NCBI GenBank assembly: GCA_965229685.1
Contig: OZ245920.1
Span: forward strand, 3,906,001 to 3,970,000
Length of the DNA stretch: 64,000 bases
Reading direction: 5' to 3'
From: Pacificispira sp033344895
GTDB taxonomy: Bacteria > Pseudomonadota > Alphaproteobacteria > UBA8366 > Aestuariispiraceae
In this document: piece after piece, positions 51,936 to 60,514 of the stretch
Layout of the letters: each line of letters begins with the position of its first letter
Position numbering within the stretch: the stretch's first letter is position 1
Position numbers and translations under genes: made by a program
The notes under the pieces: generated by a model
The model's database searches: none
What the model was told of the DNA's origin: nothing
Seen by the model: the letters and a program-made list of their open reading frames with translations, nothing else

Positions 51936-53192
51936 TTAATGGTGGCCCGGGATCGGCCCGGCCCCGCGCTCGTCGACCATCCGACCGTCACGGAAACGCG
52001 CCAGATCGAGATCGCGGTTGATCCAGTGGGGTTCGTCATGGGCGATGGTATGGGCAAAGACCCATCCGGAACCCGGCGTCGCCTTGAACCCTCCATAGCA
52101 CCAGCCGCCGTTGAGATAGAGGCCCTTCACCGGTGTCTTGCCGATGATCGGGCTGCCATCCATCGACATGTCCATCACCCCGGCCCAATGGCGCAGCATC
52201 CGGATTCGCCCGATGGACGGCATCAGGGCCATCCCTTCCTCTCCCAGATGTTCGACCAGCGGCAGGTTGCCGCGCTGCGCATAGGAATTGTAGCCGTCCA
52301 GGTCGCCACCGAAGACCAGCCCCCCCTTGTCGGACTGACTGATGTAGAAATGTCCGGCGCCGAAGGTGACCACCCCGTCGATGAAAGGTTTCAGGGGCTC
52401 GGACACGAAGGCCTGCAGCAGATGGCTTTCGATCGGCAGCGTCAGCCCGGCCAGCGCCGCGACCTGACTGGTATGTCCGGCAACCGCCATGCCGATCTTT
52501 TCCGCCTTGATCGGTCCGCGCGTCGTCTGAACCCCCTTCACCGCACCGCCCTGGATGTCGAAACCGGTCACCTCGCAGTTCTGGATGATATCGACACCCA
52601 GGCTGTCGGCGGCCCGTGCAAACCCCCAGGCGACCGCGTCGTGGCGCGCCGTGCCCCCGCGCGGCTGCAGCAGGCCACCGACAATGGGAAAACGCGCATT
52701 GTCGGAAAAATCCAGCACCGGCGCGTAGCGACGAACCTGCTCGCGGTCCAGCAATTCGGCATCGATCCCGTTCAGCCGCATCGCATTGCCGCGCCGCGCA
52801 TAGGCATCCATCTGCGCGTCGCTATGGGCCAGGTTCAGGACCCCGCGCTGCGAGAACATTACGTTGTAGTTCAGATCGACCGACAGGCCTTCCCACAGTT
52901 TCAGCGAATGCTCATAGAAATGGGCGTTCGCCTCCAGCATGTAGTTGGACCGCACAATGGTCGTGTTGCGGCCCGTATTGCCGCCGCCCAGCCAGCCCTT
53001 CTCCAGCACGGCGATGTTGGTCATGCCATGCAGTTTGGCCAGATAGTAGGCGGTCGCCAGGCCATGGCCGCCCCCGCCGATGATGATCGCGTCATATTCG
53101 GGCTTCGGCTCCGGGTCACGCCATGCGCGCACCCAATGCTTCTGCCCGGTCAGTCCGCCCTTGAGGACACTGAAAACGGAATACCGGGACAT
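51936..53192 (-). CDS. soxB: Sarcosine oxidase beta subunit
   Basis: A 418-residue flavoprotein with the sarcosine-oxidising site. The ATG at 53192 was chosen because it gives the family N-terminus (MSRYSVFSVLKGGLTGQKHW); an upstream in-frame ATG at 53303 is unsupported. The FAD motif is YDAIIIGGGGHGLATAYYLA, and NGGWCYGGFKATPGSG closes the active-site region. First gene of the soxBDAG operon. The 168 bp upstream holds its promoter, with nothing else recognisable. Confidence 0.95.
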   Translation of the reverse strand: MSRYSVFSVLKGGLTGQKHWVRAWRDPEPKPEYDAIIIGGGGHGLATAYYLAKLHGMTNIAVLEKGWLGGGNTGRNTTIVRSNYMLEANAHFYEHSLKLWEGLSVDLNYNVMFSQRGVLNLAHSDAQMDAYARRGNAMRLNGIDAELLDREQVRRYAPVLDFSDNARFPIVGGLLQPRGGTARHDAVAWGFARAADSLGVDIIQNCEVTGFDIQGGAVKGVQTTRGPIKAEKIGMAVAGHTSQVAALAGLTLPIESHLLQAFVSEPLKPFIDGVVTFGAGHFYISQSDKGGLVFGGDLDGYNSYAQRGNLPLVEHLGEEGMALMPSIGRIRMLRHWAGVMDMSMDGSPIIGKTPVKGLYLNGGWCYGGFKATPGSGWVFAHTIAHDEPHWINRDLDLARFRDGRMVDERGAGPIPGHH

Positions 53193-53360
53193 GGCGAGTT
53201 CAATCACTCCTGAAACGGCGGCAGGGCTGAAGTCGCGGATACCCCAAGACTTAGACCAGCGCGAATGCAGGCTATCTAAATCGAATCGCGCGGCAAGCGA
53301 CACGTTGGAATCCGTCCCGGATCATTCAAATCTCGCCATCTTTGGCCTGGAACCGACAGA

Positions 53361-53623
53361 TTACTCCACCAGCGCTCTGGCACCGCCATGTTGATCCCAG
53401 TCCGACCAGCCCGGAAACCGTATCGGCGGCAGAGTTTCCCGCTGGCGCAAATGCTCCGACCAGCCGGCGAGCTGATCGGCGCGCAGCGCCTCGGCGGCGC
53501 CCTCATCGCGATAGGAAAATCCATGCCCCTGCACACCATAGGCCGCAAAAGGCGGCAGGATCGTGAAGCCCAGATAGTGCAAGGAGTAATGAACCGGCCA
53601 CAGGATCTGCGCAAGGTCGCCGC
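53361..53623 (-). pseudogene. NAD(P)H-quinone oxidoreductase (MdaB/NQO family), C-terminal remnant
   Basis: The minus strand reads GDLAQILWPVHYSLHYLGFT, then ILPPFAAYGVQGHG, and stops at 53361. This is the C-terminal third of the flavodoxin-fold NAD(P)H dehydrogenases of the NQO1/MdaB group. The N-terminal two-thirds, with the flavin-binding motif and start codon, are missing: homology ends abruptly near 53620. At that point a LysR C-terminal remnant begins on the opposite strand. Confidence 0.7.
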
Positions 53624-53737
53624 CGCCATCCGCGACGGGGCCGGCGCCGGAATTCTGCCCTGCTATCTGGCCGGCATGTCCGGCTGATCCTCGTCGCGCA
53701 CCGCGACAGGAGCCGAGTGTGGGTCCTTCGGCTGTGA
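53612..53737 (+). pseudogene. LysR-type regulator, C-terminal remnant
   Basis: The plus strand reads LRKVAAAIRDGAGAGILPCY and LAG, which resembles the LysR effector-domain block AAVRAGLGVAVLPCFLG, and then stops. A shifted frame continues RLILVAHRDRSRVWVLRL, like the family's ELWLVAHRDLRRVPRVRA end. The piece lacks everything N-terminal of this block and contains a further frame break, so it is decayed. It abuts the quinone oxidoreductase remnant head to head. Confidence 0.5.
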
Positions 53738-53789
53738 CGGCCGGGGCGACAGATCGCTGAAGGCCTAGGCCTCTCGAATCGCCCGGCGA

Positions 53790-54683
53790 TCAGGCATGGT
53801 TCGTCGGCCGGAAACTGCTTCGGACCAGGTCGCCGAGACGCGCGACCTGTGCCGGCAGGACGCGGGCTTTTCGCTGGATCAGCCAGAGGTCGCTGACCAC
53901 CGGCTCGTCCAGTTCGACCACTTTCAACCGATCGCGGCGGTGAAATGCCTCATAACCGCTGCGCGGCAGGATCGTGTAGCCAATTCCTTGGGCGACGGGT
54001 TCCAGGATCTGCCCGATCTGATTGACATAGCTTCGTACCCTCAGGCTTTCCGCCCCCCGAAAATCCGCCGGATAGTTCGCCGCCAGAACCTGTTCGGCAT
54101 AGCCCGCCCCGTCGGGATGGGCGATGAACCCAAGTTCCTGCAGCCGCGCAAAATCCGGCGCTGCCGGCGCCGAGTTGGGAAGGATCAGGCACAGTTCATC
54201 CTGACCAATCCGGGTACCGGTCAATCTGGCACCTGTCGGGGCAGTATCGACGATACCCAAGTCGAACGCGCCCTGTTGCACACCGTCGACAATGCGGCCC
54301 TGCGGCGCGGCCTCGAGCCGGATCTGCAAGCCTGGAGCGTCCCGCATCAATGTCAGGCACGACGGGTAGAGCAGCAGAGCCAGACTTCCCGAGCAGGCGA
54401 GCGTTGCCGCGCCGGTATCGGGGTCATCCCATGCCAATGCCGCGCGCAGCCGCCTTTCCTCCTCCCGCCGACTCCGCCCCAGGGCAAGAACCGCTTCGCC
54501 CGCCGGCGTCGGCACGAAGCTCTTTCCATCGCGGGACAGCAGCGCCTGGCCGACCTGCTGTTCAAGCTTTTGCAGATGCTGCGACACACCGGGCTGGGTC
54601 ATGTTGAGACGCCGGGCGGCACGCGTGAAATGGCCTTCATCGCAAAGCGTTACATAGGTTTCCAGCCAGGTGGCGTTCAACAT
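53790..54683 (-). CDS. LysR family regulator
   Basis: A 297-residue regulator. The winged helix is residues 1-60 (GHFTRAARRLNMTQPGVSQH, LQKLEQQVGQALLSRDG) and the effector domain starts near residue 92 (AATLACSGSLALLLYPSCLT). It is divergent from a VOC protein gene, with a palindromic TTATCAT/ATGATAA site between them, so that gene is its likely target. It lies downstream of the decayed LysR/NQO scar. Confidence 0.88.
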   Translation of the reverse strand: MLNATWLETYVTLCDEGHFTRAARRLNMTQPGVSQHLQKLEQQVGQALLSRDGKSFVPTPAGEAVLALGRSRREEERRLRAALAWDDPDTGAATLACSGSLALLLYPSCLTLMRDAPGLQIRLEAAPQGRIVDGVQQGAFDLGIVDTAPTGARLTGTRIGQDELCLILPNSAPAAPDFARLQELGFIAHPDGAGYAEQVLAANYPADFRGAESLRVRSYVNQIGQILEPVAQGIGYTILPRSGYEAFHRRDRLKVVELDEPVVSDLWLIQRKARVLPAQVARLGDLVRSSFRPTNHA

Positions 54684-54698
54684 CGTTATTTCATTTTG

Positions 54699-54723
54699 TT
54701 ATCATAATTAGTCATAATGATAA
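54699..54723. promoter_or_regulatory. AT-rich inverted repeat, LysR operator candidate
   Basis: TTATCAT at 54699-54705 mirrors ATGATAA at 54717-54723, with partial symmetry between them (25 bp in all). It contains the T-N11-A pattern expected for LysR sites and lies 15-40 bp from the lysR start, inside an AT-rich island. Confidence 0.65.
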
Positions 54724-54798
54724 TTTCATTATTCGACTTGGGCCGTCCAGATTCCTGTCATCGGTCAGGCGACAGAAATCACAGGAAAGGAATCAGCC

Positions 54799-55299
54799 AT
54801 GTCGAATGTCACCCCCCGCACCTTCTCTCATATCGGGCTTTCGGTTCCAGATCTGGACGCCGCCGTTGCCTTCTATCGCGACGTTCTGGGCTTCTACGTC
54901 ATCATGGAACCGACGCGCATAACCGAGGATGACAGCCCGATTGGCGTCATGTGCACGGACGTCTTCGGGCCCAACTGGGGGTCCTTCCGAATTGCGCATA
55001 TGGCGACGGCGGACCGGATCGGGATCGAGTTGTTCGAATTTCCGGACAACTACCAACCGGAAGACAATCTGCAGCATCGGCAGATCGGCATGTTTCATTT
55101 TGCCGTCCAGGACCCGGATCTGGAGGGCCTGCTGCAGCGCATCGTCGATGCCGGCGGCAGGCAGCGCATGCCGGTACGCGAGTATTTTCCCGGCGAGAAG
55201 CCCTATCGCATGGTCTATGTCGAGGATCCGTTCGGCATCGTCTTCGAAATCTACTCGCACAGTTACGAACTGACGTACTCCGCGGGCGCCTATAGTTGA
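54799..55299 (+). CDS. VOC family (glyoxalase/dioxygenase-like) protein
   Basis: A 166-residue vicinal-oxygen-chelate protein. Two beta-alpha-beta-beta-beta repeats are visible: TFSHIGLSVPDLDAAVAFYR with VLGFYVIMEP, and GMFHFAVQDPDLEGLLQRIV with YVEDPFGIVFEIYSH. The likely metal ligands are His11, an internal Glu/His pair and the Glu of the FEIYSH end. The substrate is unknown. AAAGGAA precedes the ATG. The divergent LysR gene probably controls it. Confidence 0.85.
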   Translation: MSNVTPRTFSHIGLSVPDLDAAVAFYRDVLGFYVIMEPTRITEDDSPIGVMCTDVFGPNWGSFRIAHMATADRIGIELFEFPDNYQPEDNLQHRQIGMFHFAVQDPDLEGLLQRIVDAGGRQRMPVREYFPGEKPYRMVYVEDPFGIVFEIYSHSYELTYSAGAYS

Positions 55300-55329
55300 T
55301 CGGGCGCACCAGCCGGAAACAATGAAAGT

Positions 55330-55358
55330 GGCGGCGGGCGCGGGCCCGCCGCCGACTG
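55330..55358. terminator. Bidirectional terminator between VOC and S4 genes
   Basis: A perfect 10-bp stem (GGCGGCGGGC with GCCCGCCGCC) around a GCGG loop is followed on the plus strand by GACTGG and a TTTTT run soon after. Just beyond, at 55354-55390, three degenerate copies of a GACTGG-TTTTCGCC-like unit are seen. Confidence 0.75.
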
Positions 55359-55397
55359 GTTTTTGCCGACTGGCTTTCCCCGTCTGGTTCTCGCCGC

Positions 55398-55772
55398 TTA
55401 GTCCTCGCCGCGTAGCCGGTCGATCTCGCGCCGTTCCTTCTTGGTCGGACGTCCGGCGCCTTCATCACGGACCGCGACCGGGGCCGGGCGGTCCACCTTG
55501 GGTTTGGGCTGCGGCGGCGACAGATCCGAATAGAGCGCCTGGGCTTCGGGCGCCGGTCCACGGCGTTCCGCCAGTCCCAGAATTTCGATCACGCGAACAT
55601 GCGGGCCCTGGGGAAAGGTCAGAACATCGCCCGCTGTCACCGAGTGGCTGGGCTTTCGGACCGGCTGGCGGTTGATCCGGACATGACCTGCCGAGACAAC
55701 ATCTGAGGCCAGGCTGCGCGTCTTGAAAAATCGCGCGTGCCAGAGCCATTTGTCGATACGCTGCTTGGTCAT
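55398..55772 (-). CDS. RNA-binding S4 domain protein (Hsp15-like)
   Basis: A 124-residue protein. The S4 domain is residues 4-62 (QRIDKWLWHARFFKTRSLAS, then GHVRINRQPVRKPSHSVTAG). The basic, Pro-rich tail (PPQPKPKVDRPAPVAVRDEG) ends RPTKKERREIDRLRGED. Hsp15 relatives bind stalled 50S subunits carrying nascent-chain tRNA. In many alphaproteobacteria this gene directly follows the Suv3-like helicase gene; here three other genes separate them. Confidence 0.9.
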   Translation of the reverse strand: MTKQRIDKWLWHARFFKTRSLASDVVSAGHVRINRQPVRKPSHSVTAGDVLTFPQGPHVRVIEILGLAERRGPAPEAQALYSDLSPPQPKPKVDRPAPVAVRDEGAGRPTKKERREIDRLRGED

Positions 55773-55864
55773 CGGTCGGCGGAACACCCGGCAGTGGGAA
55801 ACGGATCGCACCCTTCGAACCCGCAACAAGTATCCCCGATTCCCCTGGCGGAATGCGAGGGAAT

Positions 55865-56479
55865 TCAGACCAGAAGGCGCTTGCCGGCCGGCGTTTCGAT
55901 TTCCGCGACCAGCCCGGCCTCCGCGGCATGCGCGAAGGACAGCCGGTCGTCCGCCAGATAATCCTGTGCGAAGGAGTCGACCGGCGTTATGTCCGGGTGG
56001 CCAATGCGCAGCATGGCAAGACGGCACCCCAGATCGACCATGGCCTCCGCCGGATGCGGTCCCGGCGGCCATTCGATCAGGGTAGGAAAGGCGCCATCCA
56101 TCGGCAGAGACCCGTCCGGCGGGACTGAAATGCGCCAGTTCAAGGTTCCGCGCGTGATCGATTCCGCCCGACCCGCGACCGGATACCGGGTCAGCGCCGC
56201 GTCCAGATCGGTGACGCCGACCACCCAGGTCGCCAGCCGCGTCGACCCGGGTCGATCCAGACCGAACCAGCGCGGACGCCCCGGCGCGGGCGCATCCGGA
56301 TCTGGCGCCACGATCTCCAGAAACAGTCCGGGGCCCAGTCGCATCAGGCAGTTATGGGTGCTCATCTGGACATGCGCGCCGCCGGCCGGGACAATCACGC
56401 CCAACGCGTTTTCGACATGGCGGACACCCGCGGCAAGGTCGGCTGAGACGACGGTGATGTGATCCAGACGATAGGTCAT
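55865..56479 (-). CDS. VOC/glyoxalase-like domain protein
   Basis: A 204-residue protein of the glyoxalase-like (Glyoxalase_3 type) group. YRLDHITVVSADLAAGVRHV and ALGVIVPAGGAHVQMSTHNC, LMRLGPGLFLEIVAPDPDAP are its conserved start; GAFPTLIEWPPGPHPAEAMV is the second conserved block. It is a probable metal-dependent enzyme with unknown substrate. It starts 8 bp after the hydrolase stop and so is the third gene of the arsR-hydrolase-VOC operon. Confidence 0.85.
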   Translation of the reverse strand: MTYRLDHITVVSADLAAGVRHVENALGVIVPAGGAHVQMSTHNCLMRLGPGLFLEIVAPDPDAPAPGRPRWFGLDRPGSTRLATWVVGVTDLDAALTRYPVAGRAESITRGTLNWRISVPPDGSLPMDGAFPTLIEWPPGPHPAEAMVDLGCRLAMLRIGHPDITPVDSFAQDYLADDRLSFAHAAEAGLVAEIETPAGKRLLV

Positions 56480-56487
56480 GACGATCC

Positions 56488-57396
56488 TTACTGTTCGAAA
56501 AAATCCGATAGCGCCGCGAACGCGTCTTCTGGGGCCTCCTCGGGAATGAAGTGACCACCCGGTACCGGCGCCAATGTGAGATCCGGGGCCCAGCGTGCCC
56601 AAACCTCCCCCATGTCGAAATGGCGCCCCGCGACACCATCCGTGCCCCACATTACAAGGGTCGGGCACATAATCCGGCGCCCGGACCGGCGATCGGCGCG
56701 GTCGTGGTCGCGGTCGATCGTGAAGCCGGCCCGAAAGCATTCGCACATGGCGGACACGGACGCCTCACTTGCAGCGGATTGCAGATAGAGCGACAGGGCC
56801 CGGTCGTGATAAGGCACCGGTCCGGGGGATAGCCCGGTCAGGATTTCCCGCATGAAGCCCTGCGGGTCGCCGGCAATCAGTCGCTCCGGGCCCGGACGGG
56901 GCTGGGTCAGAAAGAAAAAATAGTAGTAGTCCTGCGCCAGATCGGCGGAAACGGCGTCATAGAAATCCAGGGCCGGTACAATGTCGAGAATCGCCAGCCG
57001 CGTTACCCGGTCGGGAAAGTCCAAGGCCAGGCGGCGGGCGACCCGCCCACCGCGATCGTGCCCGACCAGACCAAACCGGTCATGTCCAAGTTCATGCATC
57101 ACGGCTGCCTGTTCCGCCGCCATGGCCCGTTTTGAATAGGGCAGATGATCCGCACAGGCACCCGGTTTGTGGCTTTCGCCCCGACCCCGCAGATCGGTCA
57201 GAACCACGGAATACCGTTCCGCAAGACGCGGCGCGATGAGGTGCCAGCACAGATGCGTCTGCGGATCGCCGTGCAGCATCAGCAAGGGCGGCCCTTCCCC
57301 CGCCGTCAGGACTTGGACCGGGCCATCGCCGACATCGATCCGATGCCGCCGGAATTCCGGCAAAAGGGCCGCGTCAGCCTGTTCATAGGGAGTCAC
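56488..57396 (-). CDS. Alpha/beta hydrolase, haloacetate dehalogenase/epoxide hydrolase-like
   Basis: A 302-residue protein from a GTG at 57396, chosen for its GGGAGGTGG ribosome site; an in-frame ATG at 57426 is an alternative. LLMLHGDPQTHLCWHLIAPR, DLRGRGESHKPG and the nucleophile Asp114 in VGHDRGGR match haloacetate dehalogenases, and GGHFIPEEAPE gives the His. The His-Trp pair that binds fluoride in fluoroacetate dehalogenases reads Tyr-Tyr here (DYYYFFFL), so the substrate is probably different. Operon with ArsR, whose gene it overlaps by 14 bp. Confidence 0.85.
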   Translation of the reverse strand: MTPYEQADAALLPEFRRHRIDVGDGPVQVLTAGEGPPLLMLHGDPQTHLCWHLIAPRLAERYSVVLTDLRGRGESHKPGACADHLPYSKRAMAAEQAAVMHELGHDRFGLVGHDRGGRVARRLALDFPDRVTRLAILDIVPALDFYDAVSADLAQDYYYFFFLTQPRPGPERLIAGDPQGFMREILTGLSPGPVPYHDRALSLYLQSAASEASVSAMCECFRAGFTIDRDHDRADRRSGRRIMCPTLVMWGTDGVAGRHFDMGEVWARWAPDLTLAPVPGGHFIPEEAPEDAFAALSDFFEQ

Positions 57397-57688
57397 GGAT
57401 CCACCTCCCGTATTCGGCCAATCCATCCTCGTTCCGCGAAAAGAAGGCCCATTGGCCAATGCGCCGAACCGTAACAAACCCCGCGCGACGCAAGAGATCG
57501 AGATGACGGCTGGCCGTCGGCTGGGCCATTTCCAGCTTTTCCGCGATCAGGGTGACGCAAACGCCGATCTCCGCCGGGTCGCCGGTCACCTGATGCGCGA
57601 AGTGCCGGTCCGGCTCTTTCAGCCAGGCCAGAATGTTCATGCGGGCGTCGCTGGCCAAGGCTTTGGCCTGCTCAATTCGGTCAGCCAT
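57383..57688 (-). CDS. ArsR family regulator
   Basis: A 101-residue winged-helix regulator (ARMNILAWLKEPDRHFAHQV, then AEKLEMAQPTASRHLDLLRR as recognition helix, and the wing VTVRRIGQWAFFSRNEDGL). No metal-binding Cys motif is present, so it is probably a metabolite-responsive or non-metal ArsR. It starts the operon with the hydrolase and VOC genes. An ATTGC-N7-GCAAT repeat lies just upstream and may be its operator. Confidence 0.88.
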   Translation of the reverse strand: MADRIEQAKALASDARMNILAWLKEPDRHFAHQVTGDPAEIGVCVTLIAEKLEMAQPTASRHLDLLRRAGFVTVRRIGQWAFFSRNEDGLAEYGRWIRDSL

Positions 57689-57706
57689 ACTTCTGTGTAT
57701 AGCTAT

Positions 57707-57723
57707 ATTGCTATTTACGCAAT
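57707..57723. promoter_or_regulatory. ATTGC-N7-GCAAT inverted repeat, ArsR operator candidate
   Basis: ATTGC at 57707-57711 mirrors GCAAT at 57719-57723. It is 19-35 bp upstream of the arsR start in an AT-rich promoter, a usual place for autoregulation. Confidence 0.5.
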
Positions 57724-57766
57724 CATGTAATGATTTCTCCGCTGAAATCGGGCCATTCGGTCGTGA

Positions 57767-60358
57767 TCAGCGGTTCCGGGCGGACTTCTTTTCGACGACG
57801 AGGTCCTGCAGGACCGCGAATGGGGAATCCGGATTGGGGCGTGCGGAGGCCGGTTTTGCCGCCTTCTGCTTCTTGTGCCCCTTCCTCTTGGCGCCGCGAT
57901 TGCGCGAGACCGGCACAAAGACGGCACCGTTCGCGGCCGCCGTCTCGTCCGGCTTGAACCCCAGGGCGCGAAGGATGCCGGACAGGGCGGGGTCGCCTTC
58001 CGGCACACCGATCCGGGCGCAGAAGGCCGCATCGGGTTGAAGCGGCGTGCCCTTCTTGTGGTTCCGGATCTGGGCTGCCAATTGCTCCCAGCGGTCGAGC
58101 CGCAACGCGACCGGCCCCAGCGCCGCGTAGCCGAGAAGGGGCCAGACCTGTTCCGGCACGCGGTCGACCGGCAGGCTGGGGGCCGTGGCATTCGGGATTT
58201 CCGGCACGGGTCGACCGGCCGCCGCCGCCCACAGGATCGCCCGCGCGCGCACCGCCTTCACATCCAGAATGCCGGACAGATAGATCCAGTGGCGGCCAAG
58301 GCGCAGCCCGGCACGGGTCAACGCCGCACGGGCCGGTTCGCCCATCGCCTTGAGATTGTCCCGCGCCTCCCGCCGGGCGAGCGTCCCAAGCCCTTCACGC
58401 AGTTGGAACAGCAGCCCGCGGGCAGGCGAATCAAGCTCGTCCGCCGAAACCTTCGGCTCGTACAGAGCCGGCAGCCGACGGCGGAGATACCCGTCCAGAA
58501 ATGCCTGGGCACGCAGCCGAACCCGTTCCGCAAGGGTCGAATCGGCCAGCGAATGGGACAGGAGGACACAGCGCGGCGACAACAGGGAATCGCCCCGCTC
58601 CACCCGGGCGATCTCCCGCCCCTGCCAGGTGACGCGGCCCTCCGGTGTCATGCCGAATGCCTGGTCCTCCGACTGTTCGACCGCGCGGACCCGCAAAGGC
58701 GCGTCCGATGCCAGCGCCCGATGGGCGGCGGCCATCAGAGCCTTCGCCTCGCGCCGGTCCGCGGCATCGTGCGGCAGGAAACGCAGCCCCTCCATATGGC
58801 CGACGACATGACCTTCGACAATGACCTGACCCTTGGCGTTGACGGCGGACAGCATCTCGGCCCCGTCGGCGCCGCGCGATCGGCCGATGACCGTGGCGCG
58901 ACGATCGACAAAGCGGTCGGTCAGCCGCTGATGCAGCGCATCGGACAGGGAATCCTCGATCTGGCGGGTGCGCATCTGCCAGTCGGCCGCCCCGTCCAGC
59001 CAGTCCGCGCGGTGCGTGATGTAGGTCCAGGTGCGAATATGGGCCAGCCGCGCGGTCAGCGTATCGATATCCCCGTCGGTGCGGTCCAGGCGTTCGATAT
59101 GGCCGGCCACCCAATCCCTCGGCAGGCGCCCGTCGCAGTCGACCAAATGCGTGAACAGGTTCGCCACCAGTGTCGCGTGATGTTCCGGCATCGTCTTGCG
59201 GAAATCCGGCACCTGGCAGACGTCCCAGAGCAACTGAACCCGGTCGCGGCTGCCGGTACGCCCCTGCACCCCTTCGTCGCGCATCAAGGCGGCCAGAACC
59301 AGCTGATCGTCGGCGTCGCGCGCCCGGATCAGCTCGTCGCGGCCGGAATATTCGTTCAGGCTGGCGTAGAGCCGTTTCGGCGTCGCGAAATCGAGGGACC
59401 GGTTGCGCCAGAAGAGGTGCTTCACCGGCGGATAGTCATGATCTTCGACGCGGCGCAGAATTTCCGGGTCCGGCGGCTTCATGTTGTTGGTGACGCCAAA
59501 TGTGCCGTCATTCATGTGGCGCCCCGCCCGACCGGCGATCTGTCCGATCTCCGGTGCCGTCAACATCCGCCGCCGGGCGCCGTCGAACTTGCGCAACTGG
59601 GCGAAGGCGACATGGTCCACATCCATGTTCAGGCCCATCCCGATCGCATCGGTCGCCACCAGATAGTCGACTTCGCCTGCCTGGTACATCTCGACCTGGG
59701 CATTGCGGGTGCGCGGGCTCAACGCACCGAGCACGACCGCCGTTCCACCCCGCGTCTGACGCAATGCCTCCGCCAGTTCGTAGACCTGATCGACGGAGAA
59801 GGCGACGACCGCGCTGCGCCGTTTCAGGCGACTCAGCTTCTTTTCCCCGGCCCAGCTCAGGGTCGACAGCCGGTCCCGCCCCTCGATCATCGCATCGGGC
59901 ACAAGAAGACGAATCATCTCCGTCATGCTGTCGGCGCCCAGGAACATGGTCTCCTGGCGTCCCCGGGCATGCAACAGCCGGTCGGTGAAGATGTGACCGC
60001 GTTCTGGATCGGCGCAGAGCTGGATTTCGTCGATGGCCAGGAAGTCGACGGACCGTTCCATCGGCATGGCTTCCACCGTGCAGACCAGGAAACGCGGATT
60101 CGGGGGGATGATCTTTTCCTCCCCGGTGATCAGCGCGACCGAGGCCCGTCCCACCCTGTCGACGATTCGGTCGTAATTCTCGCGCGCCAGAAGGCGCAGC
60201 GGAAACCCGATCATGCCGGTCGCGTGACCCAGCATCCGTTCCACGGCAAGGAAAGTTTTCCCGGTATTCGTCGGCCCCAGGACGGCGCGGATCGAGCCGC
60301 GGCGGTGCGATGACATCGCATGATGCGTTCCCGGACCGGGCACGTTTCGTCCTGTCAT
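57767..60358 (-). CDS. Suv3-like DEAD/DEAH-type RNA helicase
   Basis: An 863-residue superfamily 2 helicase related to mitochondrial Suv3. Walker A is GPTNTGKT at 28-35, the DEAH-box variant is DEIQ (FLAIDEIQLC near 109), and motif VI is IGQIAGRAGRHMNDGTFG. The C-terminal half carries a long accessory region and a basic tail (AKRKGHKKQKAAKPASARPN). A second Met at residue 15 is an alternative start. It probably acts in RNA turnover or ribosome metabolism, as suggested by the common pairing with the S4 gene. It is divergent from the BetI-like regulator. Confidence 0.9.
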   Translation of the reverse strand: MTGRNVPGPGTHHAMSSHRRGSIRAVLGPTNTGKTFLAVERMLGHATGMIGFPLRLLARENYDRIVDRVGRASVALITGEEKIIPPNPRFLVCTVEAMPMERSVDFLAIDEIQLCADPERGHIFTDRLLHARGRQETMFLGADSMTEMIRLLVPDAMIEGRDRLSTLSWAGEKKLSRLKRRSAVVAFSVDQVYELAEALRQTRGGTAVVLGALSPRTRNAQVEMYQAGEVDYLVATDAIGMGLNMDVDHVAFAQLRKFDGARRRMLTAPEIGQIAGRAGRHMNDGTFGVTNNMKPPDPEILRRVEDHDYPPVKHLFWRNRSLDFATPKRLYASLNEYSGRDELIRARDADDQLVLAALMRDEGVQGRTGSRDRVQLLWDVCQVPDFRKTMPEHHATLVANLFTHLVDCDGRLPRDWVAGHIERLDRTDGDIDTLTARLAHIRTWTYITHRADWLDGAADWQMRTRQIEDSLSDALHQRLTDRFVDRRATVIGRSRGADGAEMLSAVNAKGQVIVEGHVVGHMEGLRFLPHDAADRREAKALMAAAHRALASDAPLRVRAVEQSEDQAFGMTPEGRVTWQGREIARVERGDSLLSPRCVLLSHSLADSTLAERVRLRAQAFLDGYLRRRLPALYEPKVSADELDSPARGLLFQLREGLGTLARREARDNLKAMGEPARAALTRAGLRLGRHWIYLSGILDVKAVRARAILWAAAAGRPVPEIPNATAPSLPVDRVPEQVWPLLGYAALGPVALRLDRWEQLAAQIRNHKKGTPLQPDAAFCARIGVPEGDPALSGILRALGFKPDETAAANGAVFVPVSRNRGAKRKGHKKQKAAKPASARPNPDSPFAVLQDLVVEKKSARNR

Positions 60359-60412
60359 GTGGGTGAGCCTAGACGAATCTGGAGGACAGGTGAACCGGAA
60401 CCCGTCGATTTC

Positions 60413-60475
60413 TGAACGGGTTCATTGATTTTTCATACGAACAATAAGTTGAACGATCAATCAATAAATGGTTCA
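60413..60475. promoter_or_regulatory. Cluster of TGAAC/GTTCA half-sites upstream of the BetI-like gene
   Basis: TGAACGGGTTCA at 60413-60424 is a perfect palindrome. Further half-sites occur: TTGAAC at about 60449-60454 and GGTTCAAT at about 60470-60477. BetI-type regulators bind such TTGAAC repeats. The region is AT-rich and lies between the helicase and regulator genes. Confidence 0.5.
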
Positions 60476-60514
60476 ATGATACAAGTATCTGATCTAAAGG
60501 GGATATGGGGTTCG

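Noticed and set aside
57875..60313. An 812-codon plus-strand open frame opposite the helicase
   Set aside because: The helicase frame has all SF2 motifs; the opposite frame is shadow with no recognisable domain.
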